A stretch of 64,000 bases of DNA, taken from Ancylobacter novellus DSM 506 (GTDB taxonomy: Bacteria; Pseudomonadota; Alphaproteobacteria; Rhizobiales; Xanthobacteraceae). Location of the stretch: assembly GCF_000092925.1 (NCBI RefSeq), contig NC_014217.1, forward strand, positions 3,472,001 to 3,536,000, written 5' to 3'. Every line of letters begins with the position of its first letter. Position 1 is the first letter of the stretch. Position numbers and translations under genes: made by a program. The notes under the pieces are model-generated. The model searched no databases, had not been told where the DNA came from, and worked only from the letters and a program-made list of their open reading frames with translations. This document shows positions 36,074 through 45,905 of the stretch, piece by piece.

Positions 36074-37705
36074 TCACTTCTCCGCCTCGGCGGCTTCGAG
36101 GAAGCGCCGGCGCAGGCTGGCGCGCAACTCCTTGCGGCTCACCTTGCCCACCGCCGTGGTCTCGAAGGCGTCGACGAAGACGACCTGGTCCGGCACCTTG
36201 AAGTCGGCAAGGCCGCGCGTGCGCATCCACGCCTTCAACGCTGCCGCCTTGGGCTTCTCGCCCTGCGGGATCACGAAGGCGCAAGAGCGCTCGCCGAGGA
36301 ATTCGTCCGGCAGCGAGACCACTGCCGCATCGAACACGCCGGGATGGGCGAGGAGATGATCCTCGATCTCCTCGGCCGAGATCTTCTCGCCGGCGCGGTT
36401 GATGTGGTCGGTCGCCCGCCCCTGAACGACGAGATAACCGTCGGGCGTGCGCTTCACCACGTCGCCGGTGCGGTAGAAGCCGTCCGGCGTGAAGGAGCGG
36501 GCATTCGCCCCGTCATCATTGTGATAGGCGCGGATCGTGTAGGGGCCGCGCGTCAGCAGGTTGCCGGCCTCGCCCTCGGGCACGGGGTTGCCCTCGTCGT
36601 CGAGGATCAGCACCTCGTCGTCGGGGCTGATCGGCCGGCCCTGCGTGGAGACGATGCTCTCCTCGTCGTCGTCCAGGCGGGTGTAGTTCACCAGCCCCTC
36701 GGCCATGCCGAACACCTGCTGGAGCGTGCAGCCGAGCACCGGCTTCACCCGGCGGGCGGATTCGGTGAGGAACTTGGCGCCGCCGACCTGCAGCACCTGC
36801 AGCGAGGAGAGGTCGTGCGCGGTGCTCGGCGCCGCCTGCAGCCAGAGCAGCGCGAGCGGCGGCACAAGGCCGGTGATGGTCACGCCCTCGCGCGCGATCA
36901 GCGGGAAGGCGACCTCCGGGCTCGGCGAGGGCGAGAGCACCACGCGCGAGCCGGCATAGAGCGCGCCGAACACGCCGGGCGATGACATCGGGAAATTATG
37001 AGCGACGGGAAGCGCGGCGAGATAGACGCTCTCGGGCGTTAGCTTGCATATCTCGGCGCTGGCGCGGAACGAGTAGATATAGTCGTCATGCGTGCGCGGG
37101 ATGAGCTTGGAGAGCCCCGTCGAGCCGCCCGAGATTTGCAGGAAAGCGACCTCGGACGGATCGGCATCCTCTGGTAGCGCGATCTCCCTGCCCGCCGGCA
37201 GCGCGTCGAGCGCGGTGAACGGCCCGCCTTCGCCGACCACCACGACATGCTCCACCGCGGGTACCTGCTCGCGCACCTCCTGCGCCAGCGTGCGGTAGTC
37301 GAAGCCGTCATGGCTGGCGGCAATGAGGTAGCCGCGCGCCTCAGCGGTGTGGGCGAAATGGGTGATTTCGACGATGCGGTGGGCGGGGAGCGCATAGACC
37401 GGGATGAGCCGGGCGCGGAACAGGCCGAACACCACGGAGAGGAATTCGGCGATGTTCGGAAGCTGCACCACCACCCGGTCGCCGGGGTTCAACCCCAGCA
37501 CCAGCAGGCCGCGGGCGATGTTTTCCGCGCGGGCTTCGAGCTCGGCGAAGGTCCAGCGGTGTTCACCGCCGACCACGGCGAGATGGTCCGGCAGCTCGGC
37601 CGCGCGGGCGCGCAGGAAGGAGGAGAAGGTCTCGCCGCGCCAATAGCCCTTGGCGCGGTAGCGGGCGGCGAAGTCGTCCGGCCAGACCTGCGACAGAGGC
37701 TTCAC
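36074..37705 (-). CDS. entE: 2,3-dihydroxybenzoate-AMP ligase
   Basis: A 543-residue stand-alone adenylation enzyme that activates 2,3-dihydroxybenzoate and loads it on the aryl carrier. ANL-superfamily motifs: [18 protein letters not shown] (P-loop-like), [18 protein letters not shown], the acid-binding region [43 protein letters not shown], and the C-terminal catalytic Lys in [10 protein letters not shown]. The SSPG and QVFGMAEG blocks are those of DhbE/EntE rather than salicylate or general acyl-CoA ligases. Its start overlaps the entC stop by four bases, so translation is coupled. Confidence 0.95.
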   Translation of the reverse strand: MKPLSQVWPDDFAARYRAKGYWRGETFSSFLRARAAELPDHLAVVGGEHRWTFAELEARAENIARGLLVLGLNPGDRVVVQLPNIAEFLSVVFGLFRARLIPVYALPAHRIVEITHFAHTAEARGYLIAASHDGFDYRTLAQEVREQVPAVEHVVVVGEGGPFTALDALPAGREIALPEDADPSEVAFLQISGGSTGLSKLIPRTHDDYIYSFRASAEICKLTPESVYLAALPVAHNFPMSSPGVFGALYAGSRVVLSPSPSPEVAFPLIAREGVTITGLVPPLALLWLQAAPSTAHDLSSLQVLQVGGAKFLTESARRVKPVLGCTLQQVFGMAEGLVNYTRLDDDEESIVSTQGRPISPDDEVLILDDEGNPVPEGEAGNLLTRGPYTIRAYHNDDGANARSFTPDGFYRTGDVVKRTPDGYLVVQGRATDHINRAGEKISAEEIEDHLLAHPGVFDAAVVSLPDEFLGERSCAFVIPQGEKPKAAALKAWMRTRGLADFKVPDQVVFVDAFETTAVGKVSRKELRASLRRRFLEAAEAEK

Positions 37706-38961
37706 GCCCGTGGCTCCCCGGCCGCGCGGCCGTCCTCGTCGATACCGAAGGCGCCGAGCAGCGCGGCGAACTTGGCGGAGGTCTCCTCGCCTTCCGCGAC
37801 CGGATCGGAACCCGGCACGATGCCGGCACCGGCATAGAGCCGCGCCTCGTTGCCGGCGATCTCGGCGCAGCGTATCGCCACATGCCAGGCGCCGTCGCCT
37901 CCCTCGTCCACCCAGCCCGCCGCGCCGGCATAGAAGCCACGCTCATAGCCTTCGAGTTCCGCGATCGTGCGGGCGGCGGCCTCGCGCGACGTGCCGCAGA
38001 CGGCCGGCGTCGGGTGCAGCAGGGCGGCGAGGTCGAGCGCGGACATGGCTTCGTCGCGCAGCCGGCCCTCGATGCGGGTGCCGAGGTGCCACATGGTGGC
38101 GGTGGCGGAGAGTTGCGGCTCGCCGGGATGGGCGAGCGCAGCGCAGTGCGGCGTCAGCAGGTCGAGAATGGCGGTGACGACCTCCGCATGTTCGCGGCGG
38201 TCCTTGTCCGAGGCCATCAGCGTCTGCGCCGCCGCGCGGTCAGCGCCCGCGTCGGGCAGGCGCCGGGCGGAGCCGGCGAGCGGGTGCGAGATGACATCCA
38301 ATCCCTGCCGGGCGACCAGCAGTTCGGGCGTGGCACCGACCAGTGCACGGCCGCTCGGTCCGCCAGCCAGCGGCACGCAGAAGGCGGTGACGTGCGCGTC
38401 CTGCGCCAGCGCACGCAGTAGCGCGCTCGCCTCGATCGGCCGGTCGGAGAGAAGGCGCAGGCTGCGCGAGAGGACGACCTTGCGCAGGCCCTCCTCGCCG
38501 CGCGCCATGCGCGCCAGCACCTCGGCCACCGCAACACGGTAGGCGGCGAGCGGCGGCTCGGCCTCGACGCGCCATTGCAGCGCCGGCACGGCCGCGCGCA
38601 CCAGCGCCGGAGGAAAGGCCGCGGCGAGGCGCGAACGCCCGGCGCTGCGGGCGATCTCCGCCGGCTGGTAGAGATGCGCCGGCGCGCCCGCCGCGAAGGG
38701 CAGCGCGCCGACGATGATGCGGGGACCGGACGCCTGTTCCGCGAAGAAGGCCCGCGTCCGCGTGCCGGAGGATTCGCCGGAAGACTTGCCGGCCTCCCCG
38801 ACGAGGCGCAGGCAGCCGCGGCCGACCAGCGTCTCGCGGTTCGACACAAGCGCGAAGGGCAAGGCGGGCACGAACGCCGCCTCGGCCGCCTCATTCGCGG
38901 CATTACGCATGCGCATCGCTCCGCTCGGCACTGTCATCGGGAAAACCGGCTCCGGGGTCAC
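37702..38961 (-). CDS. entC: Isochorismate synthase
   Basis: A chorismate-using enzyme of up to 419 residues that makes isochorismate, the first committed step to 2,3-dihydroxybenzoate. The C-terminal chorismate-binding domain has the expected blocks: [69 protein letters not shown] and [15 protein letters not shown]. The start is uncertain. GTG 38961 follows the previous stop by four bases, and ATG 38937 gives a protein 8 residues shorter. The overlap with entE and the downstream order make this part of one leftward operon. Confidence 0.93.
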   Translation of the reverse strand: MTPEPVFPMTVPSGAMRMRNAANEAAEAAFVPALPFALVSNRETLVGRGCLRLVGEAGKSSGESSGTRTRAFFAEQASGPRIIVGALPFAAGAPAHLYQPAEIARSAGRSRLAAAFPPALVRAAVPALQWRVEAEPPLAAYRVAVAEVLARMARGEEGLRKVVLSRSLRLLSDRPIEASALLRALAQDAHVTAFCVPLAGGPSGRALVGATPELLVARQGLDVISHPLAGSARRLPDAGADRAAAQTLMASDKDRREHAEVVTAILDLLTPHCAALAHPGEPQLSATATMWHLGTRIEGRLRDEAMSALDLAALLHPTPAVCGTSREAAARTIAELEGYERGFYAGAAGWVDEGGDGAWHVAIRCAEIAGNEARLYAGAGIVPGSDPVAEGEETSAKFAALLGAFGIDEDGRAAGEPRA

Positions 38962-38965
38962 GCGG

Positions 38966-40177
38966 TCACGGCTTGATCAGCGTGACGCTGTCGCCGTAGG
39001 GGTCGACCATCGGCACCGGGCGGGCGCGCTCGCCAGCCGGCGGTGCCGACGGAGCCGCAGCGGGCGTCGCGGCGGGAGCGGCGGCAGCGGGCGCCGGAGC
39101 GGCGGGCGTCGCGCCGGGAGCAGCAGCCCCGGCGGGCGGCGCCGGCGGGCGCGGGCGGCCGGCGGTCTTCAGCTTGTTGGTGACATAGGCGTTGCCGGTG
39201 GCGGCATCGACCGCGACGGTCTGCGGCATCGAGCCCGTCACCACATTGGCGATCGGCTCCAGCGTCTTGGTGTCGATCAGGCTGACGAAGCCGGCGGTGC
39301 GGTTGGCGACGTAGAGGATGCTGCGCTCGGGATCGATGGCGACGCTCAGCGCGCCGCCGCCGGTCGGGATCTTCTTGATCACCGAGCCGTCCTTGGCATC
39401 GAGCGCCGTGACCTCGCCGGAGCCCTGATTGGCGACGAACACCTGGTCGCCAGAGGCGTCATAGACGAGGTTGATGGAACCCTCGCCGCCCGACGGGAAG
39501 CGGTTCGTCACCTTCTTGGTGGCGAGGTCGACCACGACGACCTCGTTGGCCTGCAGCGCCGAGAGGAAGAGACGGTTGTTCCTGGCATCGAGCGAAATGC
39601 CGGCGATGCCGCCCGCGAGGTCGTCGATGCTGTCGACGATCTCCTTCTTGGCGCCGTCGACGATCCAGACCGCGCTCGGCTTGTCGCGCATGCCGAGCAC
39701 CGTCACATAGGCGCGGTCATTGGCCTCGTCGACCGCGACCTCGCGCACATGCGCCTTCTCGCCCTTGGCGAGCTTGGCCACCGGCTTGCCGGTGGTCAGG
39801 TCGATCACGGCCAGCGAGCCGTCGCGGGTCTGGGTGCCGTAGAGCGTCCTGGTCTTGTTGTTGATGCCGAGGCCGAAGACCGGATCGTCACCGAGCGCGA
39901 TCGTCTCCTTGGTCTCCAGCGTCGCCGGATCGAGCCCGTAGACGAAGGTCTCGCTCGCCCCGCGGGTGCCGGCGGCGGCGACATAGACCCGGTTCATCAC
40001 GGGGCTGAAGACGATCTCGTAGAGCCCGGCGCCCGGCTTCACGGACTTCACATATTGCGGCTCGGCAGCGGCGGTGCCGGCGAGCGCCGCCCAGGCGAGG
40101 GCGGCAAGAGTGGCGGCAAAGGGCGCTAAACGCAGCAGCTTCGGGCGGGGCCGGGCAACGGGCGCTTCGATCGGCAT
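38966..40177 (-). CDS. YncE/YVTN-family beta-propeller protein with Pro/Ala tail
   Basis: A 403-residue exported protein. A signal peptide (about residues 1-37, ending GTAAAEP) precedes seven or so repeats of about 42 residues with the YVTN style: NRVYVAAAGT, RTLYGTQTRDG, DRAYVTVLG, NRLFLSALQ, DQVFVANQGSG, SILYVANRTAG, GNAYVTNKLK. They should form a periplasmic beta-propeller. The C-terminus (about 335-385) is a Pro/Ala/Gly low-complexity stretch, then a short conserved end (PYGDSVTLIKP). ATG 40177 has GGAGA at good spacing. It lies between the binding-protein gene and entC in the siderophore operon, so a role in siderophore handling is suggested by context; the molecular function is unknown. 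Confidence 0.85.
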   Translation of the reverse strand: MPIEAPVARPRPKLLRLAPFAATLAALAWAALAGTAAAEPQYVKSVKPGAGLYEIVFSPVMNRVYVAAAGTRGASETFVYGLDPATLETKETIALGDDPVFGLGINNKTRTLYGTQTRDGSLAVIDLTTGKPVAKLAKGEKAHVREVAVDEANDRAYVTVLGMRDKPSAVWIVDGAKKEIVDSIDDLAGGIAGISLDARNNRLFLSALQANEVVVVDLATKKVTNRFPSGGEGSINLVYDASGDQVFVANQGSGEVTALDAKDGSVIKKIPTGGGALSVAIDPERSILYVANRTAGFVSLIDTKTLEPIANVVTGSMPQTVAVDAATGNAYVTNKLKTAGRPRPPAPPAGAAAPGATPAAPAPAAAAPAATPAAAPSAPPAGERARPVPMVDPYGDSVTLIKP

Positions 40178-40239
40178 GGTCGTCTCCATTGATGACAGCG
40201 GCGGGAGGAATGCGAACCGGCCCCGGCGACCGGCGCGCA

Positions 40240-41373
40240 TCAGTCGAGATCGATCCAGTTCGGCCCCTCGACCGGCACGGCGAGGAAGCGGGAGTTCACT
40301 TCGTCGACGGTCTTGTCCACGTCGAGATCGGCAAAGCGTTCGGGATGGATCCACTTCGCCAGGATCTCGACGGTGAAGAGATCCAGCGGCGAATTCAGCA
40401 TCTGGTGCGACAGGCCGTGGACGCGCTTGTCGCGCACCGCCGCCAGCCCGGCGAAGCCTGGCCGCGCGATGACGCGCGCCAGCGTCTCGCGCGCCCGCTC
40501 GGGGCTGTATTCCGGCCCGATCAGCAGCCCGGCGGTGCCCTCCATATGGCTGCCGCCGGTGGCGATGTAGACCTGCGGGTCCTGCGAGATGACGTATTCG
40601 AGGTTCAGCTTGCCGAAGGCGCGCGGGATGACCGCCGCGCCGATATTGGTGCCGCCCACCGCCTCGATGATGTCGCCGACATTGCCGCGGCCGGGAGAAT
40701 TGCAGCAATCGGCGGTCATGGCGGCGTGGGGTTCGAGGAAGACGCGCGGACGCTCGCTGTCCTTCAGGCCGGCGAGCTTGTCCTTCACCACGTCGAGATG
40801 GGCGCGGCGGAAGGCGAGGAAGGCCGCGGCCTGCTCCTCGCGTCCGGTGGCCTTGCCGAGCAGCGTGAGGCTCGGCTCCAGATTGGTCAGCGGATGGGTG
40901 AAGAAGTCGATCACCACCACCGGGATGCCGGCCGCCTCGATGCGGGCGCGCTCCTCGTCGGAGGGCTGCGAGCCGAGCGAGAACACGGCGAGGTCGGGCT
41001 TGGCCGCCACCACCTGCTCGACCGAGAGCGCGCCAGCCGAGCTCGCCACCTTGGCGAGGCCGTCTATGGCGGGGAACCTGGCCTTGTAGGCCTCATAGGT
41101 GCGCTTGCCGATGCGGTTGATGTCGCGCGGCCAGGCGGCGATCACGCTCACCGGGTCGGGATGGATGAGCGAGAGCGCGATGAGGAAGCGCCCGTCATCG
41201 ATCAGCAGCCGCTTGGCCGGCGCGGCAATCTTCACCTCGCGGCCGGTGACGTCCTTCAGCGCGATGTCGGCGCTCGCCGGCCGCGCGGCGAGAAGAACCA
41301 GCGCCAGCGCCAGCATCAAGCCGCTCCAGGCGACGACAGGCCGGCGAACAGGGTAACGGGAGCCGAAGTGCAT
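40240..41373 (-). CDS. Periplasmic ferric-siderophore binding protein (FecB/BtuF type)
   Basis: A 377-residue ABC substrate-binding protein. A signal peptide ends at RPASA (about residue 36). It continues with IALKDVTGREVKIAAPAKRLLI, the N-terminal lobe typical of the PF01497 group, then VEQVVAAKPDLAVF and IPVVVIDF, a long connecting helix region, and a second lobe ending in SPLDLFTVEILAKWIHPERF. An unusual CC pair (TADCCNSPG) lies in the middle. It would present ferric siderophore to the permease and ATPase encoded at 28.5-30.3 kb. It is first in the leftward series with 63 bases before the beta-propeller gene. The exact ligand is inferred from context. Confidence 0.88.
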   Translation of the reverse strand: MHFGSRYPVRRPVVAWSGLMLALALVLLAARPASADIALKDVTGREVKIAAPAKRLLIDDGRFLIALSLIHPDPVSVIAAWPRDINRIGKRTYEAYKARFPAIDGLAKVASSAGALSVEQVVAAKPDLAVFSLGSQPSDEERARIEAAGIPVVVIDFFTHPLTNLEPSLTLLGKATGREEQAAAFLAFRRAHLDVVKDKLAGLKDSERPRVFLEPHAAMTADCCNSPGRGNVGDIIEAVGGTNIGAAVIPRAFGKLNLEYVISQDPQVYIATGGSHMEGTAGLLIGPEYSPERARETLARVIARPGFAGLAAVRDKRVHGLSHQMLNSPLDLFTVEILAKWIHPERFADLDVDKTVDEVNSRFLAVPVEGPNWIDLD

Positions 41374-41789
41374 GAGCGAAAAACACCGGACGAAGGAATG
41401 TCTTGCTGCGGCGTAATCCCCCTTCGGCGGCGATCATGTCAACTAAACATTTTGTAATTGCTTGTTTTTAATTAGTCTAATGTGGAACTATTGCCTATCT
41501 GATATCAATTTTACTTAGGATTAACTGATATGACTTGACGTCGCGTCATCAATTCGCCGTGTGAGCTGCGCGCGCCGCCGCGCAGGGCCGCCCGCCAGCC
41601 GCGCCGCCTGTCGCGAAACCGATACAGAATCCTGCCATGGGTCGAGTTCGCGCGTCCGTGCGCCCGAGGCCGCGTGGCCTTCCCTTGCGCCTTCCCTCTC
41701 GAAATGGGCCGCGCGATTGGCTAAAGGGGCGGTGAAGCCCGAGCGCGGTCGTGTCGATCGCAGCCGGGAGCCTGGATTGAGAGTGCTCC
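41374..41789. other. 416-base divergent regulatory region between siderophore operon and ugd
   Basis: No gene is supported. The middle (about 41440-41545) is strikingly AT-rich and is the most promoter-like stretch in the locus. Leftward there is a TTGACA hexamer (reverse strand, 41437-41442), a good -35 candidate for the siderophore operon. ATTAG-T-CTAAT (41471-41481) is a perfect inverted repeat, CTGATAT occurs twice 26 bases apart (41499 and 41525), and TGACG-TCG-CGTCA (41536-41548) is another inverted repeat. The right part (41550-41789) is GC-rich leader before ugd with nothing recognisable. Confidence 0.55.
41471..41481. promoter_or_regulatory. Inverted repeat ATTAG-T-CTAAT, candidate iron-regulatory operator
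   Basis: A perfect palindrome about one odd base, 98 bases upstream of the siderophore-operon start and next to a TTGACA-type -35. Siderophore operons in Rhizobiales are controlled by iron regulators (Fur/Mur, RirA or Irr). Which one, if any, binds here cannot be read from the sequence. Confidence 0.35.
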
Positions 41790-43106
41790 ATGCGCGTTGC
41801 GATGATCGGTACGGGCTATGTCGGCCTGGTCTCCGGCACCTGCTTCTCCGACTTCGGCCACGAGGTCACCTGCATCGACAAGGACGCCGCCAAGATCGAG
41901 CGCCTCAAGGCCGGCGAGATGCCGATCTTCGAGCCGGGCCTCGACGACCTGGTGCGCCGCAACGCCGCCGCCGGCCGGCTGCAGTTCGACACCGACCTGA
42001 CGCATGCCGTGCGTGAGGCGGAAGTGGTGTTCATCGCCGTCGGCACGCCCTCGCGGCGCGGCGACGGCCATGCGGACCTCTCCTATGTCCACGCGGCGGC
42101 GCGCGAGATCGCCCGCGCGGCGGACGGCTTCACCGTCGTCGTCACCAAGTCGACCGTGCCGGTCGGCACCGGTACCGACCTCGAGCACATCATCCGCGAG
42201 GAGGCGCCGAACGCCGACATCGCCGTCGTCTCCAACCCGGAATTCCTGCGCGAAGGCGCGGCGATCGAGGACTTCAAGCGGCCGGATCGCATCGTCATCG
42301 GCACCGGCGACGAGCGCGCCCAGCACGTGATGGCGGCGCTCTACCGCCCGCTCTCGCTCAACGCCGCGCCGCTCATGTTCACCGAGCGCAACACCGCCGA
42401 GCTGATCAAATACGCCAGCAACGCCTTCCTCGCGATGAAGATCACCTTCATCAACGAGATCGCCGACCTGTGCGAGAAGGTCGGCGGCGACGTGCAGGAA
42501 GTGGCGCGCGGCATCGGCCTCGACCGGCGCATCGGGCCGAAGTTCCTGCACGCCGGCCCCGGCTATGGCGGCTCCTGCTTCCCCAAGGACACGCTGGCGC
42601 TGATGCGTACGGCGCAGGAGGCCGGCACGCCGCTGCGCCTCATCGAGACCGTCACCACGGTCAACGACAGCCGCAAGGCCGCCATGGGAAGGCGGGTGCT
42701 CGACGCGCTGGAGGTCCCGGCGCGCGGCGCGACCGTCGGCGTGCTCGGCCTCACCTTCAAGCCGAACACCGACGACATGCGCGACAGCCCGGCGATCCAC
42801 ATCGTGCAGTCGCTGCTCGACCGCGGCGTGCGCGTGCGCGCCTACGACCCGGCCGGCATGGAGGAGGCGAAGAAGGTGCTGCCGGACGGCATCGACTACG
42901 CGTCGAGCCCCTATGACTGCGCCGACGCGGCGGACTGCCTCGTCATCGTCACCGAATGGGACGCCTTCCGCGCCCTCGATCTCGACCGGCTGAAGACGCT
43001 GCTGAAGAGCCCGATCGTGGTCGACCTGCGCAACATCTACCCGCCGGAAGACCTGATCGAGCGAGGCTTCAAATATGTCGGCGTCGGCCGCGGCAACGGC
43101 GACTGA
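41790..43106 (+). CDS. ugd: UDP-glucose 6-dehydrogenase
   Basis: A 438-residue cytoplasmic enzyme that oxidises UDP-glucose to UDP-glucuronate for polysaccharide synthesis. NAD-binding motif MIGTGYVGLVSGTCFSDFGH is at the N-terminus. Other family blocks are VFIAVGTPSRRGDGHADLS, NPEFLREGAAI, ELIKYASNAFLAMKITFINEI and the active-site Cys block GYGGSCFPKDT. The C-terminal GLTFKPNTDDMRDSPA completes the pattern. Length is typical. It has its own promoter region and a likely weak terminator after it. No sugar-polymer genes are next to it in the window. Confidence 0.96.
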   Translation: MRVAMIGTGYVGLVSGTCFSDFGHEVTCIDKDAAKIERLKAGEMPIFEPGLDDLVRRNAAAGRLQFDTDLTHAVREAEVVFIAVGTPSRRGDGHADLSYVHAAAREIARAADGFTVVVTKSTVPVGTGTDLEHIIREEAPNADIAVVSNPEFLREGAAIEDFKRPDRIVIGTGDERAQHVMAALYRPLSLNAAPLMFTERNTAELIKYASNAFLAMKITFINEIADLCEKVGGDVQEVARGIGLDRRIGPKFLHAGPGYGGSCFPKDTLALMRTAQEAGTPLRLIETVTTVNDSRKAAMGRRVLDALEVPARGATVGVLGLTFKPNTDDMRDSPAIHIVQSLLDRGVRVRAYDPAGMEEAKKVLPDGIDYASSPYDCADAADCLVIVTEWDAFRALDLDRLKTLLKSPIVVDLRNIYPPEDLIERGFKYVGVGRGNGD

Positions 43107-43119
43107 GGTTTTCAGAACG

Positions 43120-43153
43120 CCCCGCCGGCGACCGGCGGAAAGCTCCGGCGGGG
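43120..43153 (+). terminator. Possible terminator after ugd
   Basis: CCCCGCCGG and CCGGCGGGG form a nine-bp perfect stem with a 16-base loop. Only two T follow, so efficiency is doubtful. Confidence 0.4.
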
Positions 43154-43185
43154 TTGACCGGCCGGGCTCATACCCTTGATCATAG

Positions 43186-43821
<636 letters not shown>

Positions 43822-43825
43822 GCCT

Positions 43826-44965
43826 ATGGGACGGGCCATGGCCGCGGCGGACACGCGCGACAAGCGGGCCATATGGAGCGCGGCCCTCTGCGGCGCGGCA
43901 ATCGGGGCGTATGCCAGCTCCGCCTTCCGCCCCGCCCTCCGCCAGGATTCGGAGGCCGGTGTCGCTGGTGATGGCGCGCATGACCCCGTGGACCACCGCC
44001 TCGGCGGCATCACCGCGCTTGATCCGGGGCGCGGCCGCGTCGCCGAAGCGCCGACGCAGATCCCCTATCGCGGCTGGCGCGACATCCTCATCCGCACCTT
44101 CAACGAATTCTTCGCCGACCGCGTGCTGAGCCTGTCGGCCGGCGTCACCTTCTACACGCTGCTCGCCATCTTCCCGGCGCTGGCGGCGTTCATCTCGCTC
44201 TATGGCCTGTTCCTCGATCCGGCGAGCATCCAGAGCCAGCTGGAGGCGGCCTCCTGGTTCCTGCCGGCGGGCGCCGTCGAGGTGATGCGCGACCAGATCG
44301 CGCGCCTGCTGGCGAACGGCCCGTCCAGCCTCGGCCTGCGATCCTTCTTCAGCCTCGCCCTGGCGCTATGGAGCGCCAATGCCGGCACCAAGGCGGTGAT
44401 CGAGGCGCTCAACATCGCCTATGAGGAGGAGGAGCGGCGCTCCTTCGTCAGACTCACCCTCACCACCCTCGGCTTCACCCTCGCCGCCATCCTCTTCGCG
44501 GTGGTGGCGCTCGCGGCCGTGGTGGCGCTGCCGCTGGTGCTGAAGGTGCTCTATCTGCCGAGCGGCACGGAGTGGCTGATCTCGCTGCTGCGCTGGCCGG
44601 CCCTCGCCGTGGTAGTGGCCTTCGTCATCACCGTCGTCTACCGCTTCGGCCCCTGCCGCCAGCGCCCGCAATGGCGCTGGGTCAGCATGGGCAGCGCGGT
44701 CGCCGCCGTGCTCTGGCTGGCGACGTCCGTCGGCTTCTCCTGGTATGTGAGCCGCTTCGCCTCCTATGAGCAGACCTACGGCTCGCTCGGCGCCGTCGTC
44801 GGCTTCATGGTGTGGATCTGGCTCTCGGTGACAGTGGTCCTGCTCGGCGCCGAGCTGAACGCCGAGATCGAGCACCAGACGGCGCTCGACACTACCACGG
44901 GGCCGCCGCTGCCGATGGGCGCACGCGGCGCCGAGATGGCGGACACGCTCGGCGCGACGCAGTGA
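43826..44965 (+). CDS. YihY/BrkB-family membrane protein
   Basis: A 379-residue inner-membrane protein of the YihY/virulence factor BrkB family. After a soluble N-terminal region of about 90 residues come the family signature DRVLSLSAGVTFYTLLAIFPALAAF and about six hydrophobic helices. SLALALWSANAGTKAVIEALNIAYEEEE and SLGAVVGFMVWIWLSVTVVLLGAELNAEIE near the end are the most conserved blocks. Function is not established, despite the old ribonuclease BN name. Start at ATG 43826 or 43838; neither has a strong ribosome-binding site. The N-terminal extension with a short hydrophobic stretch is longer than in many homologues. Confidence 0.85.
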   Translation: MGRAMAAADTRDKRAIWSAALCGAAIGAYASSAFRPALRQDSEAGVAGDGAHDPVDHRLGGITALDPGRGRVAEAPTQIPYRGWRDILIRTFNEFFADRVLSLSAGVTFYTLLAIFPALAAFISLYGLFLDPASIQSQLEAASWFLPAGAVEVMRDQIARLLANGPSSLGLRSFFSLALALWSANAGTKAVIEALNIAYEEEERRSFVRLTLTTLGFTLAAILFAVVALAAVVALPLVLKVLYLPSGTEWLISLLRWPALAVVVAFVITVVYRFGPCRQRPQWRWVSMGSAVAAVLWLATSVGFSWYVSRFASYEQTYGSLGAVVGFMVWIWLSVTVVLLGAELNAEIEHQTALDTTTGPPLPMGARGAEMADTLGATQ

Positions 44966-44977
44966 GCGCCGCCGGCG

Positions 44978-45481
44978 TCAGGGGCAGCGCGAGAGGATGC
45001 GCCGCGTCGCCGCGGTGACCCCGTCCAGCGAGAACACGTAGCTGGTGTCGTTGCCGCGCGCCGAGGTGGCGCTGATCGCCATTTCCGAGCCGCTGCGCAG
45101 CGCCTCCAGGAAGGCCGGCTCGCGCTCGGTCCGGCGCAGCCAGGCGCCCTTGCCGTCGGTGAACATGGTGAAAGTGTCCTCGCCGATGCTGGCGATGACC
45201 TTGGAGCCCTGGGCGAACTCATAGCCGGTCTGGAAGCTGACCTCGGTGCGCGACGGGCTGCGCTCGGTCGCCGTGACGAAGAAGGAGACGTCGCCATGGT
45301 TGAGGTTTGCCGGCCACTTCGCGCTCGGCCAGCTGATGGCATAGCACTCCGACTTCCCGTCCACCTTGTAGGTATAGGCGCTCCAGTCCTTGAACTGGCC
45401 CATCTCGGCCACCTGGGCGGCCATGGCGTCGGCAGCGGCGAAGGCCAGCAGGCCGAAAGCGAGGGCAGTTCTTGCGATCAT
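44978..45481 (-). CDS. Invasion-associated locus B (IalB)-like periplasmic protein
   Basis: A 167-residue exported protein. The signal peptide (ARTALAFGLLAFAAADAMAA) is followed by the pattern of IalB-like proteins: FKDWSAYTYKVDGKSECYAISWP near the mature N-terminus, then DVSFFVTATERSPSRTEVSFQTGYEF, DTFTMFTDGKGAWLR and ATSARGNDTSYVFSLDG near the C-terminus. This family is common in alphaproteobacteria and named after a Bartonella locus; its biochemical role is unclear. Two Cys (CYA and the final RCP) could form a disulfide. It is convergent with the YihY-like gene. Confidence 0.8.
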   Translation of the reverse strand: MIARTALAFGLLAFAAADAMAAQVAEMGQFKDWSAYTYKVDGKSECYAISWPSAKWPANLNHGDVSFFVTATERSPSRTEVSFQTGYEFAQGSKVIASIGEDTFTMFTDGKGAWLRRTEREPAFLEALRSGSEMAISATSARGNDTSYVFSLDGVTAATRRILSRCP

Positions 45482-45658
45482 CGGGCTCGAAGCTCCTGTC
45501 GTTACGAGTGTGACAGAGGCAAACTTGCGAGCGTGGCTTAAGAAAAGGTTAAGGTCGATCCCCAGCGGGGTGCCGCCAAATTGCCGGCATGCGCGAAAAT
45601 CCAGGCCGCTCGGCGGGCAGCGCCGGAGGGGAAAACTTCTGAATTTTCGGTGAGGGCC

Positions 45659-45734
45659 TGGTGGAGCCGAGGGGATTTGAACCCCTGACCTCTGCAGTGC
45701 GATTGCAGCGCTCTCCCAACTGAGCTACGGCCCC
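45659..45734 (-). tRNA. tRNA-Ala (anticodon CGC)
   Basis: The reverse complement folds as a full cloverleaf of 76 bases: acceptor GGGGCCG paired with CGGCTCC, D-arm GCTCAGTTGGGAGAGC, anticodon stem CTGCA/TGCAG with loop ATCGCAC (anticodon CGC, reading GCG alanine codons), and T-arm AGGGGTTCGAATCCCCT. ACCA follows, so the CCA end is encoded. Confidence 0.95.
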
Positions 45735-45905
45735 AGGCTGTCAGGCCGCGCCTTGTACGGTCGCGGCCCGCCCGCTGTCAAGGCGAGTTCGTGCCCTCGC
45801 GCAAGGAGCATGTGAATGAGGGTTGCCGCAATGCGGCAGCGCCTTTAAGCATCTTGGCGGCGCACCCTTCCGTTGCGCGCCGACGCCCCCGTTCCGAGGC
45901 TCGCG

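Noticed and set aside
36072..36284. N-terminal extension of the isochorismatase
   Set aside because: The extra 71 codons lie inside entE in another frame and have Arg/Gly-rich shadow composition; ATG 36071 has a good ribosome-binding site.
45659..45734. tRNA-Ala as an integration site
   Set aside because: No partial duplicate of the tRNA 3' end and no integrase was found in the window; the flanking genes are ordinary core genes.
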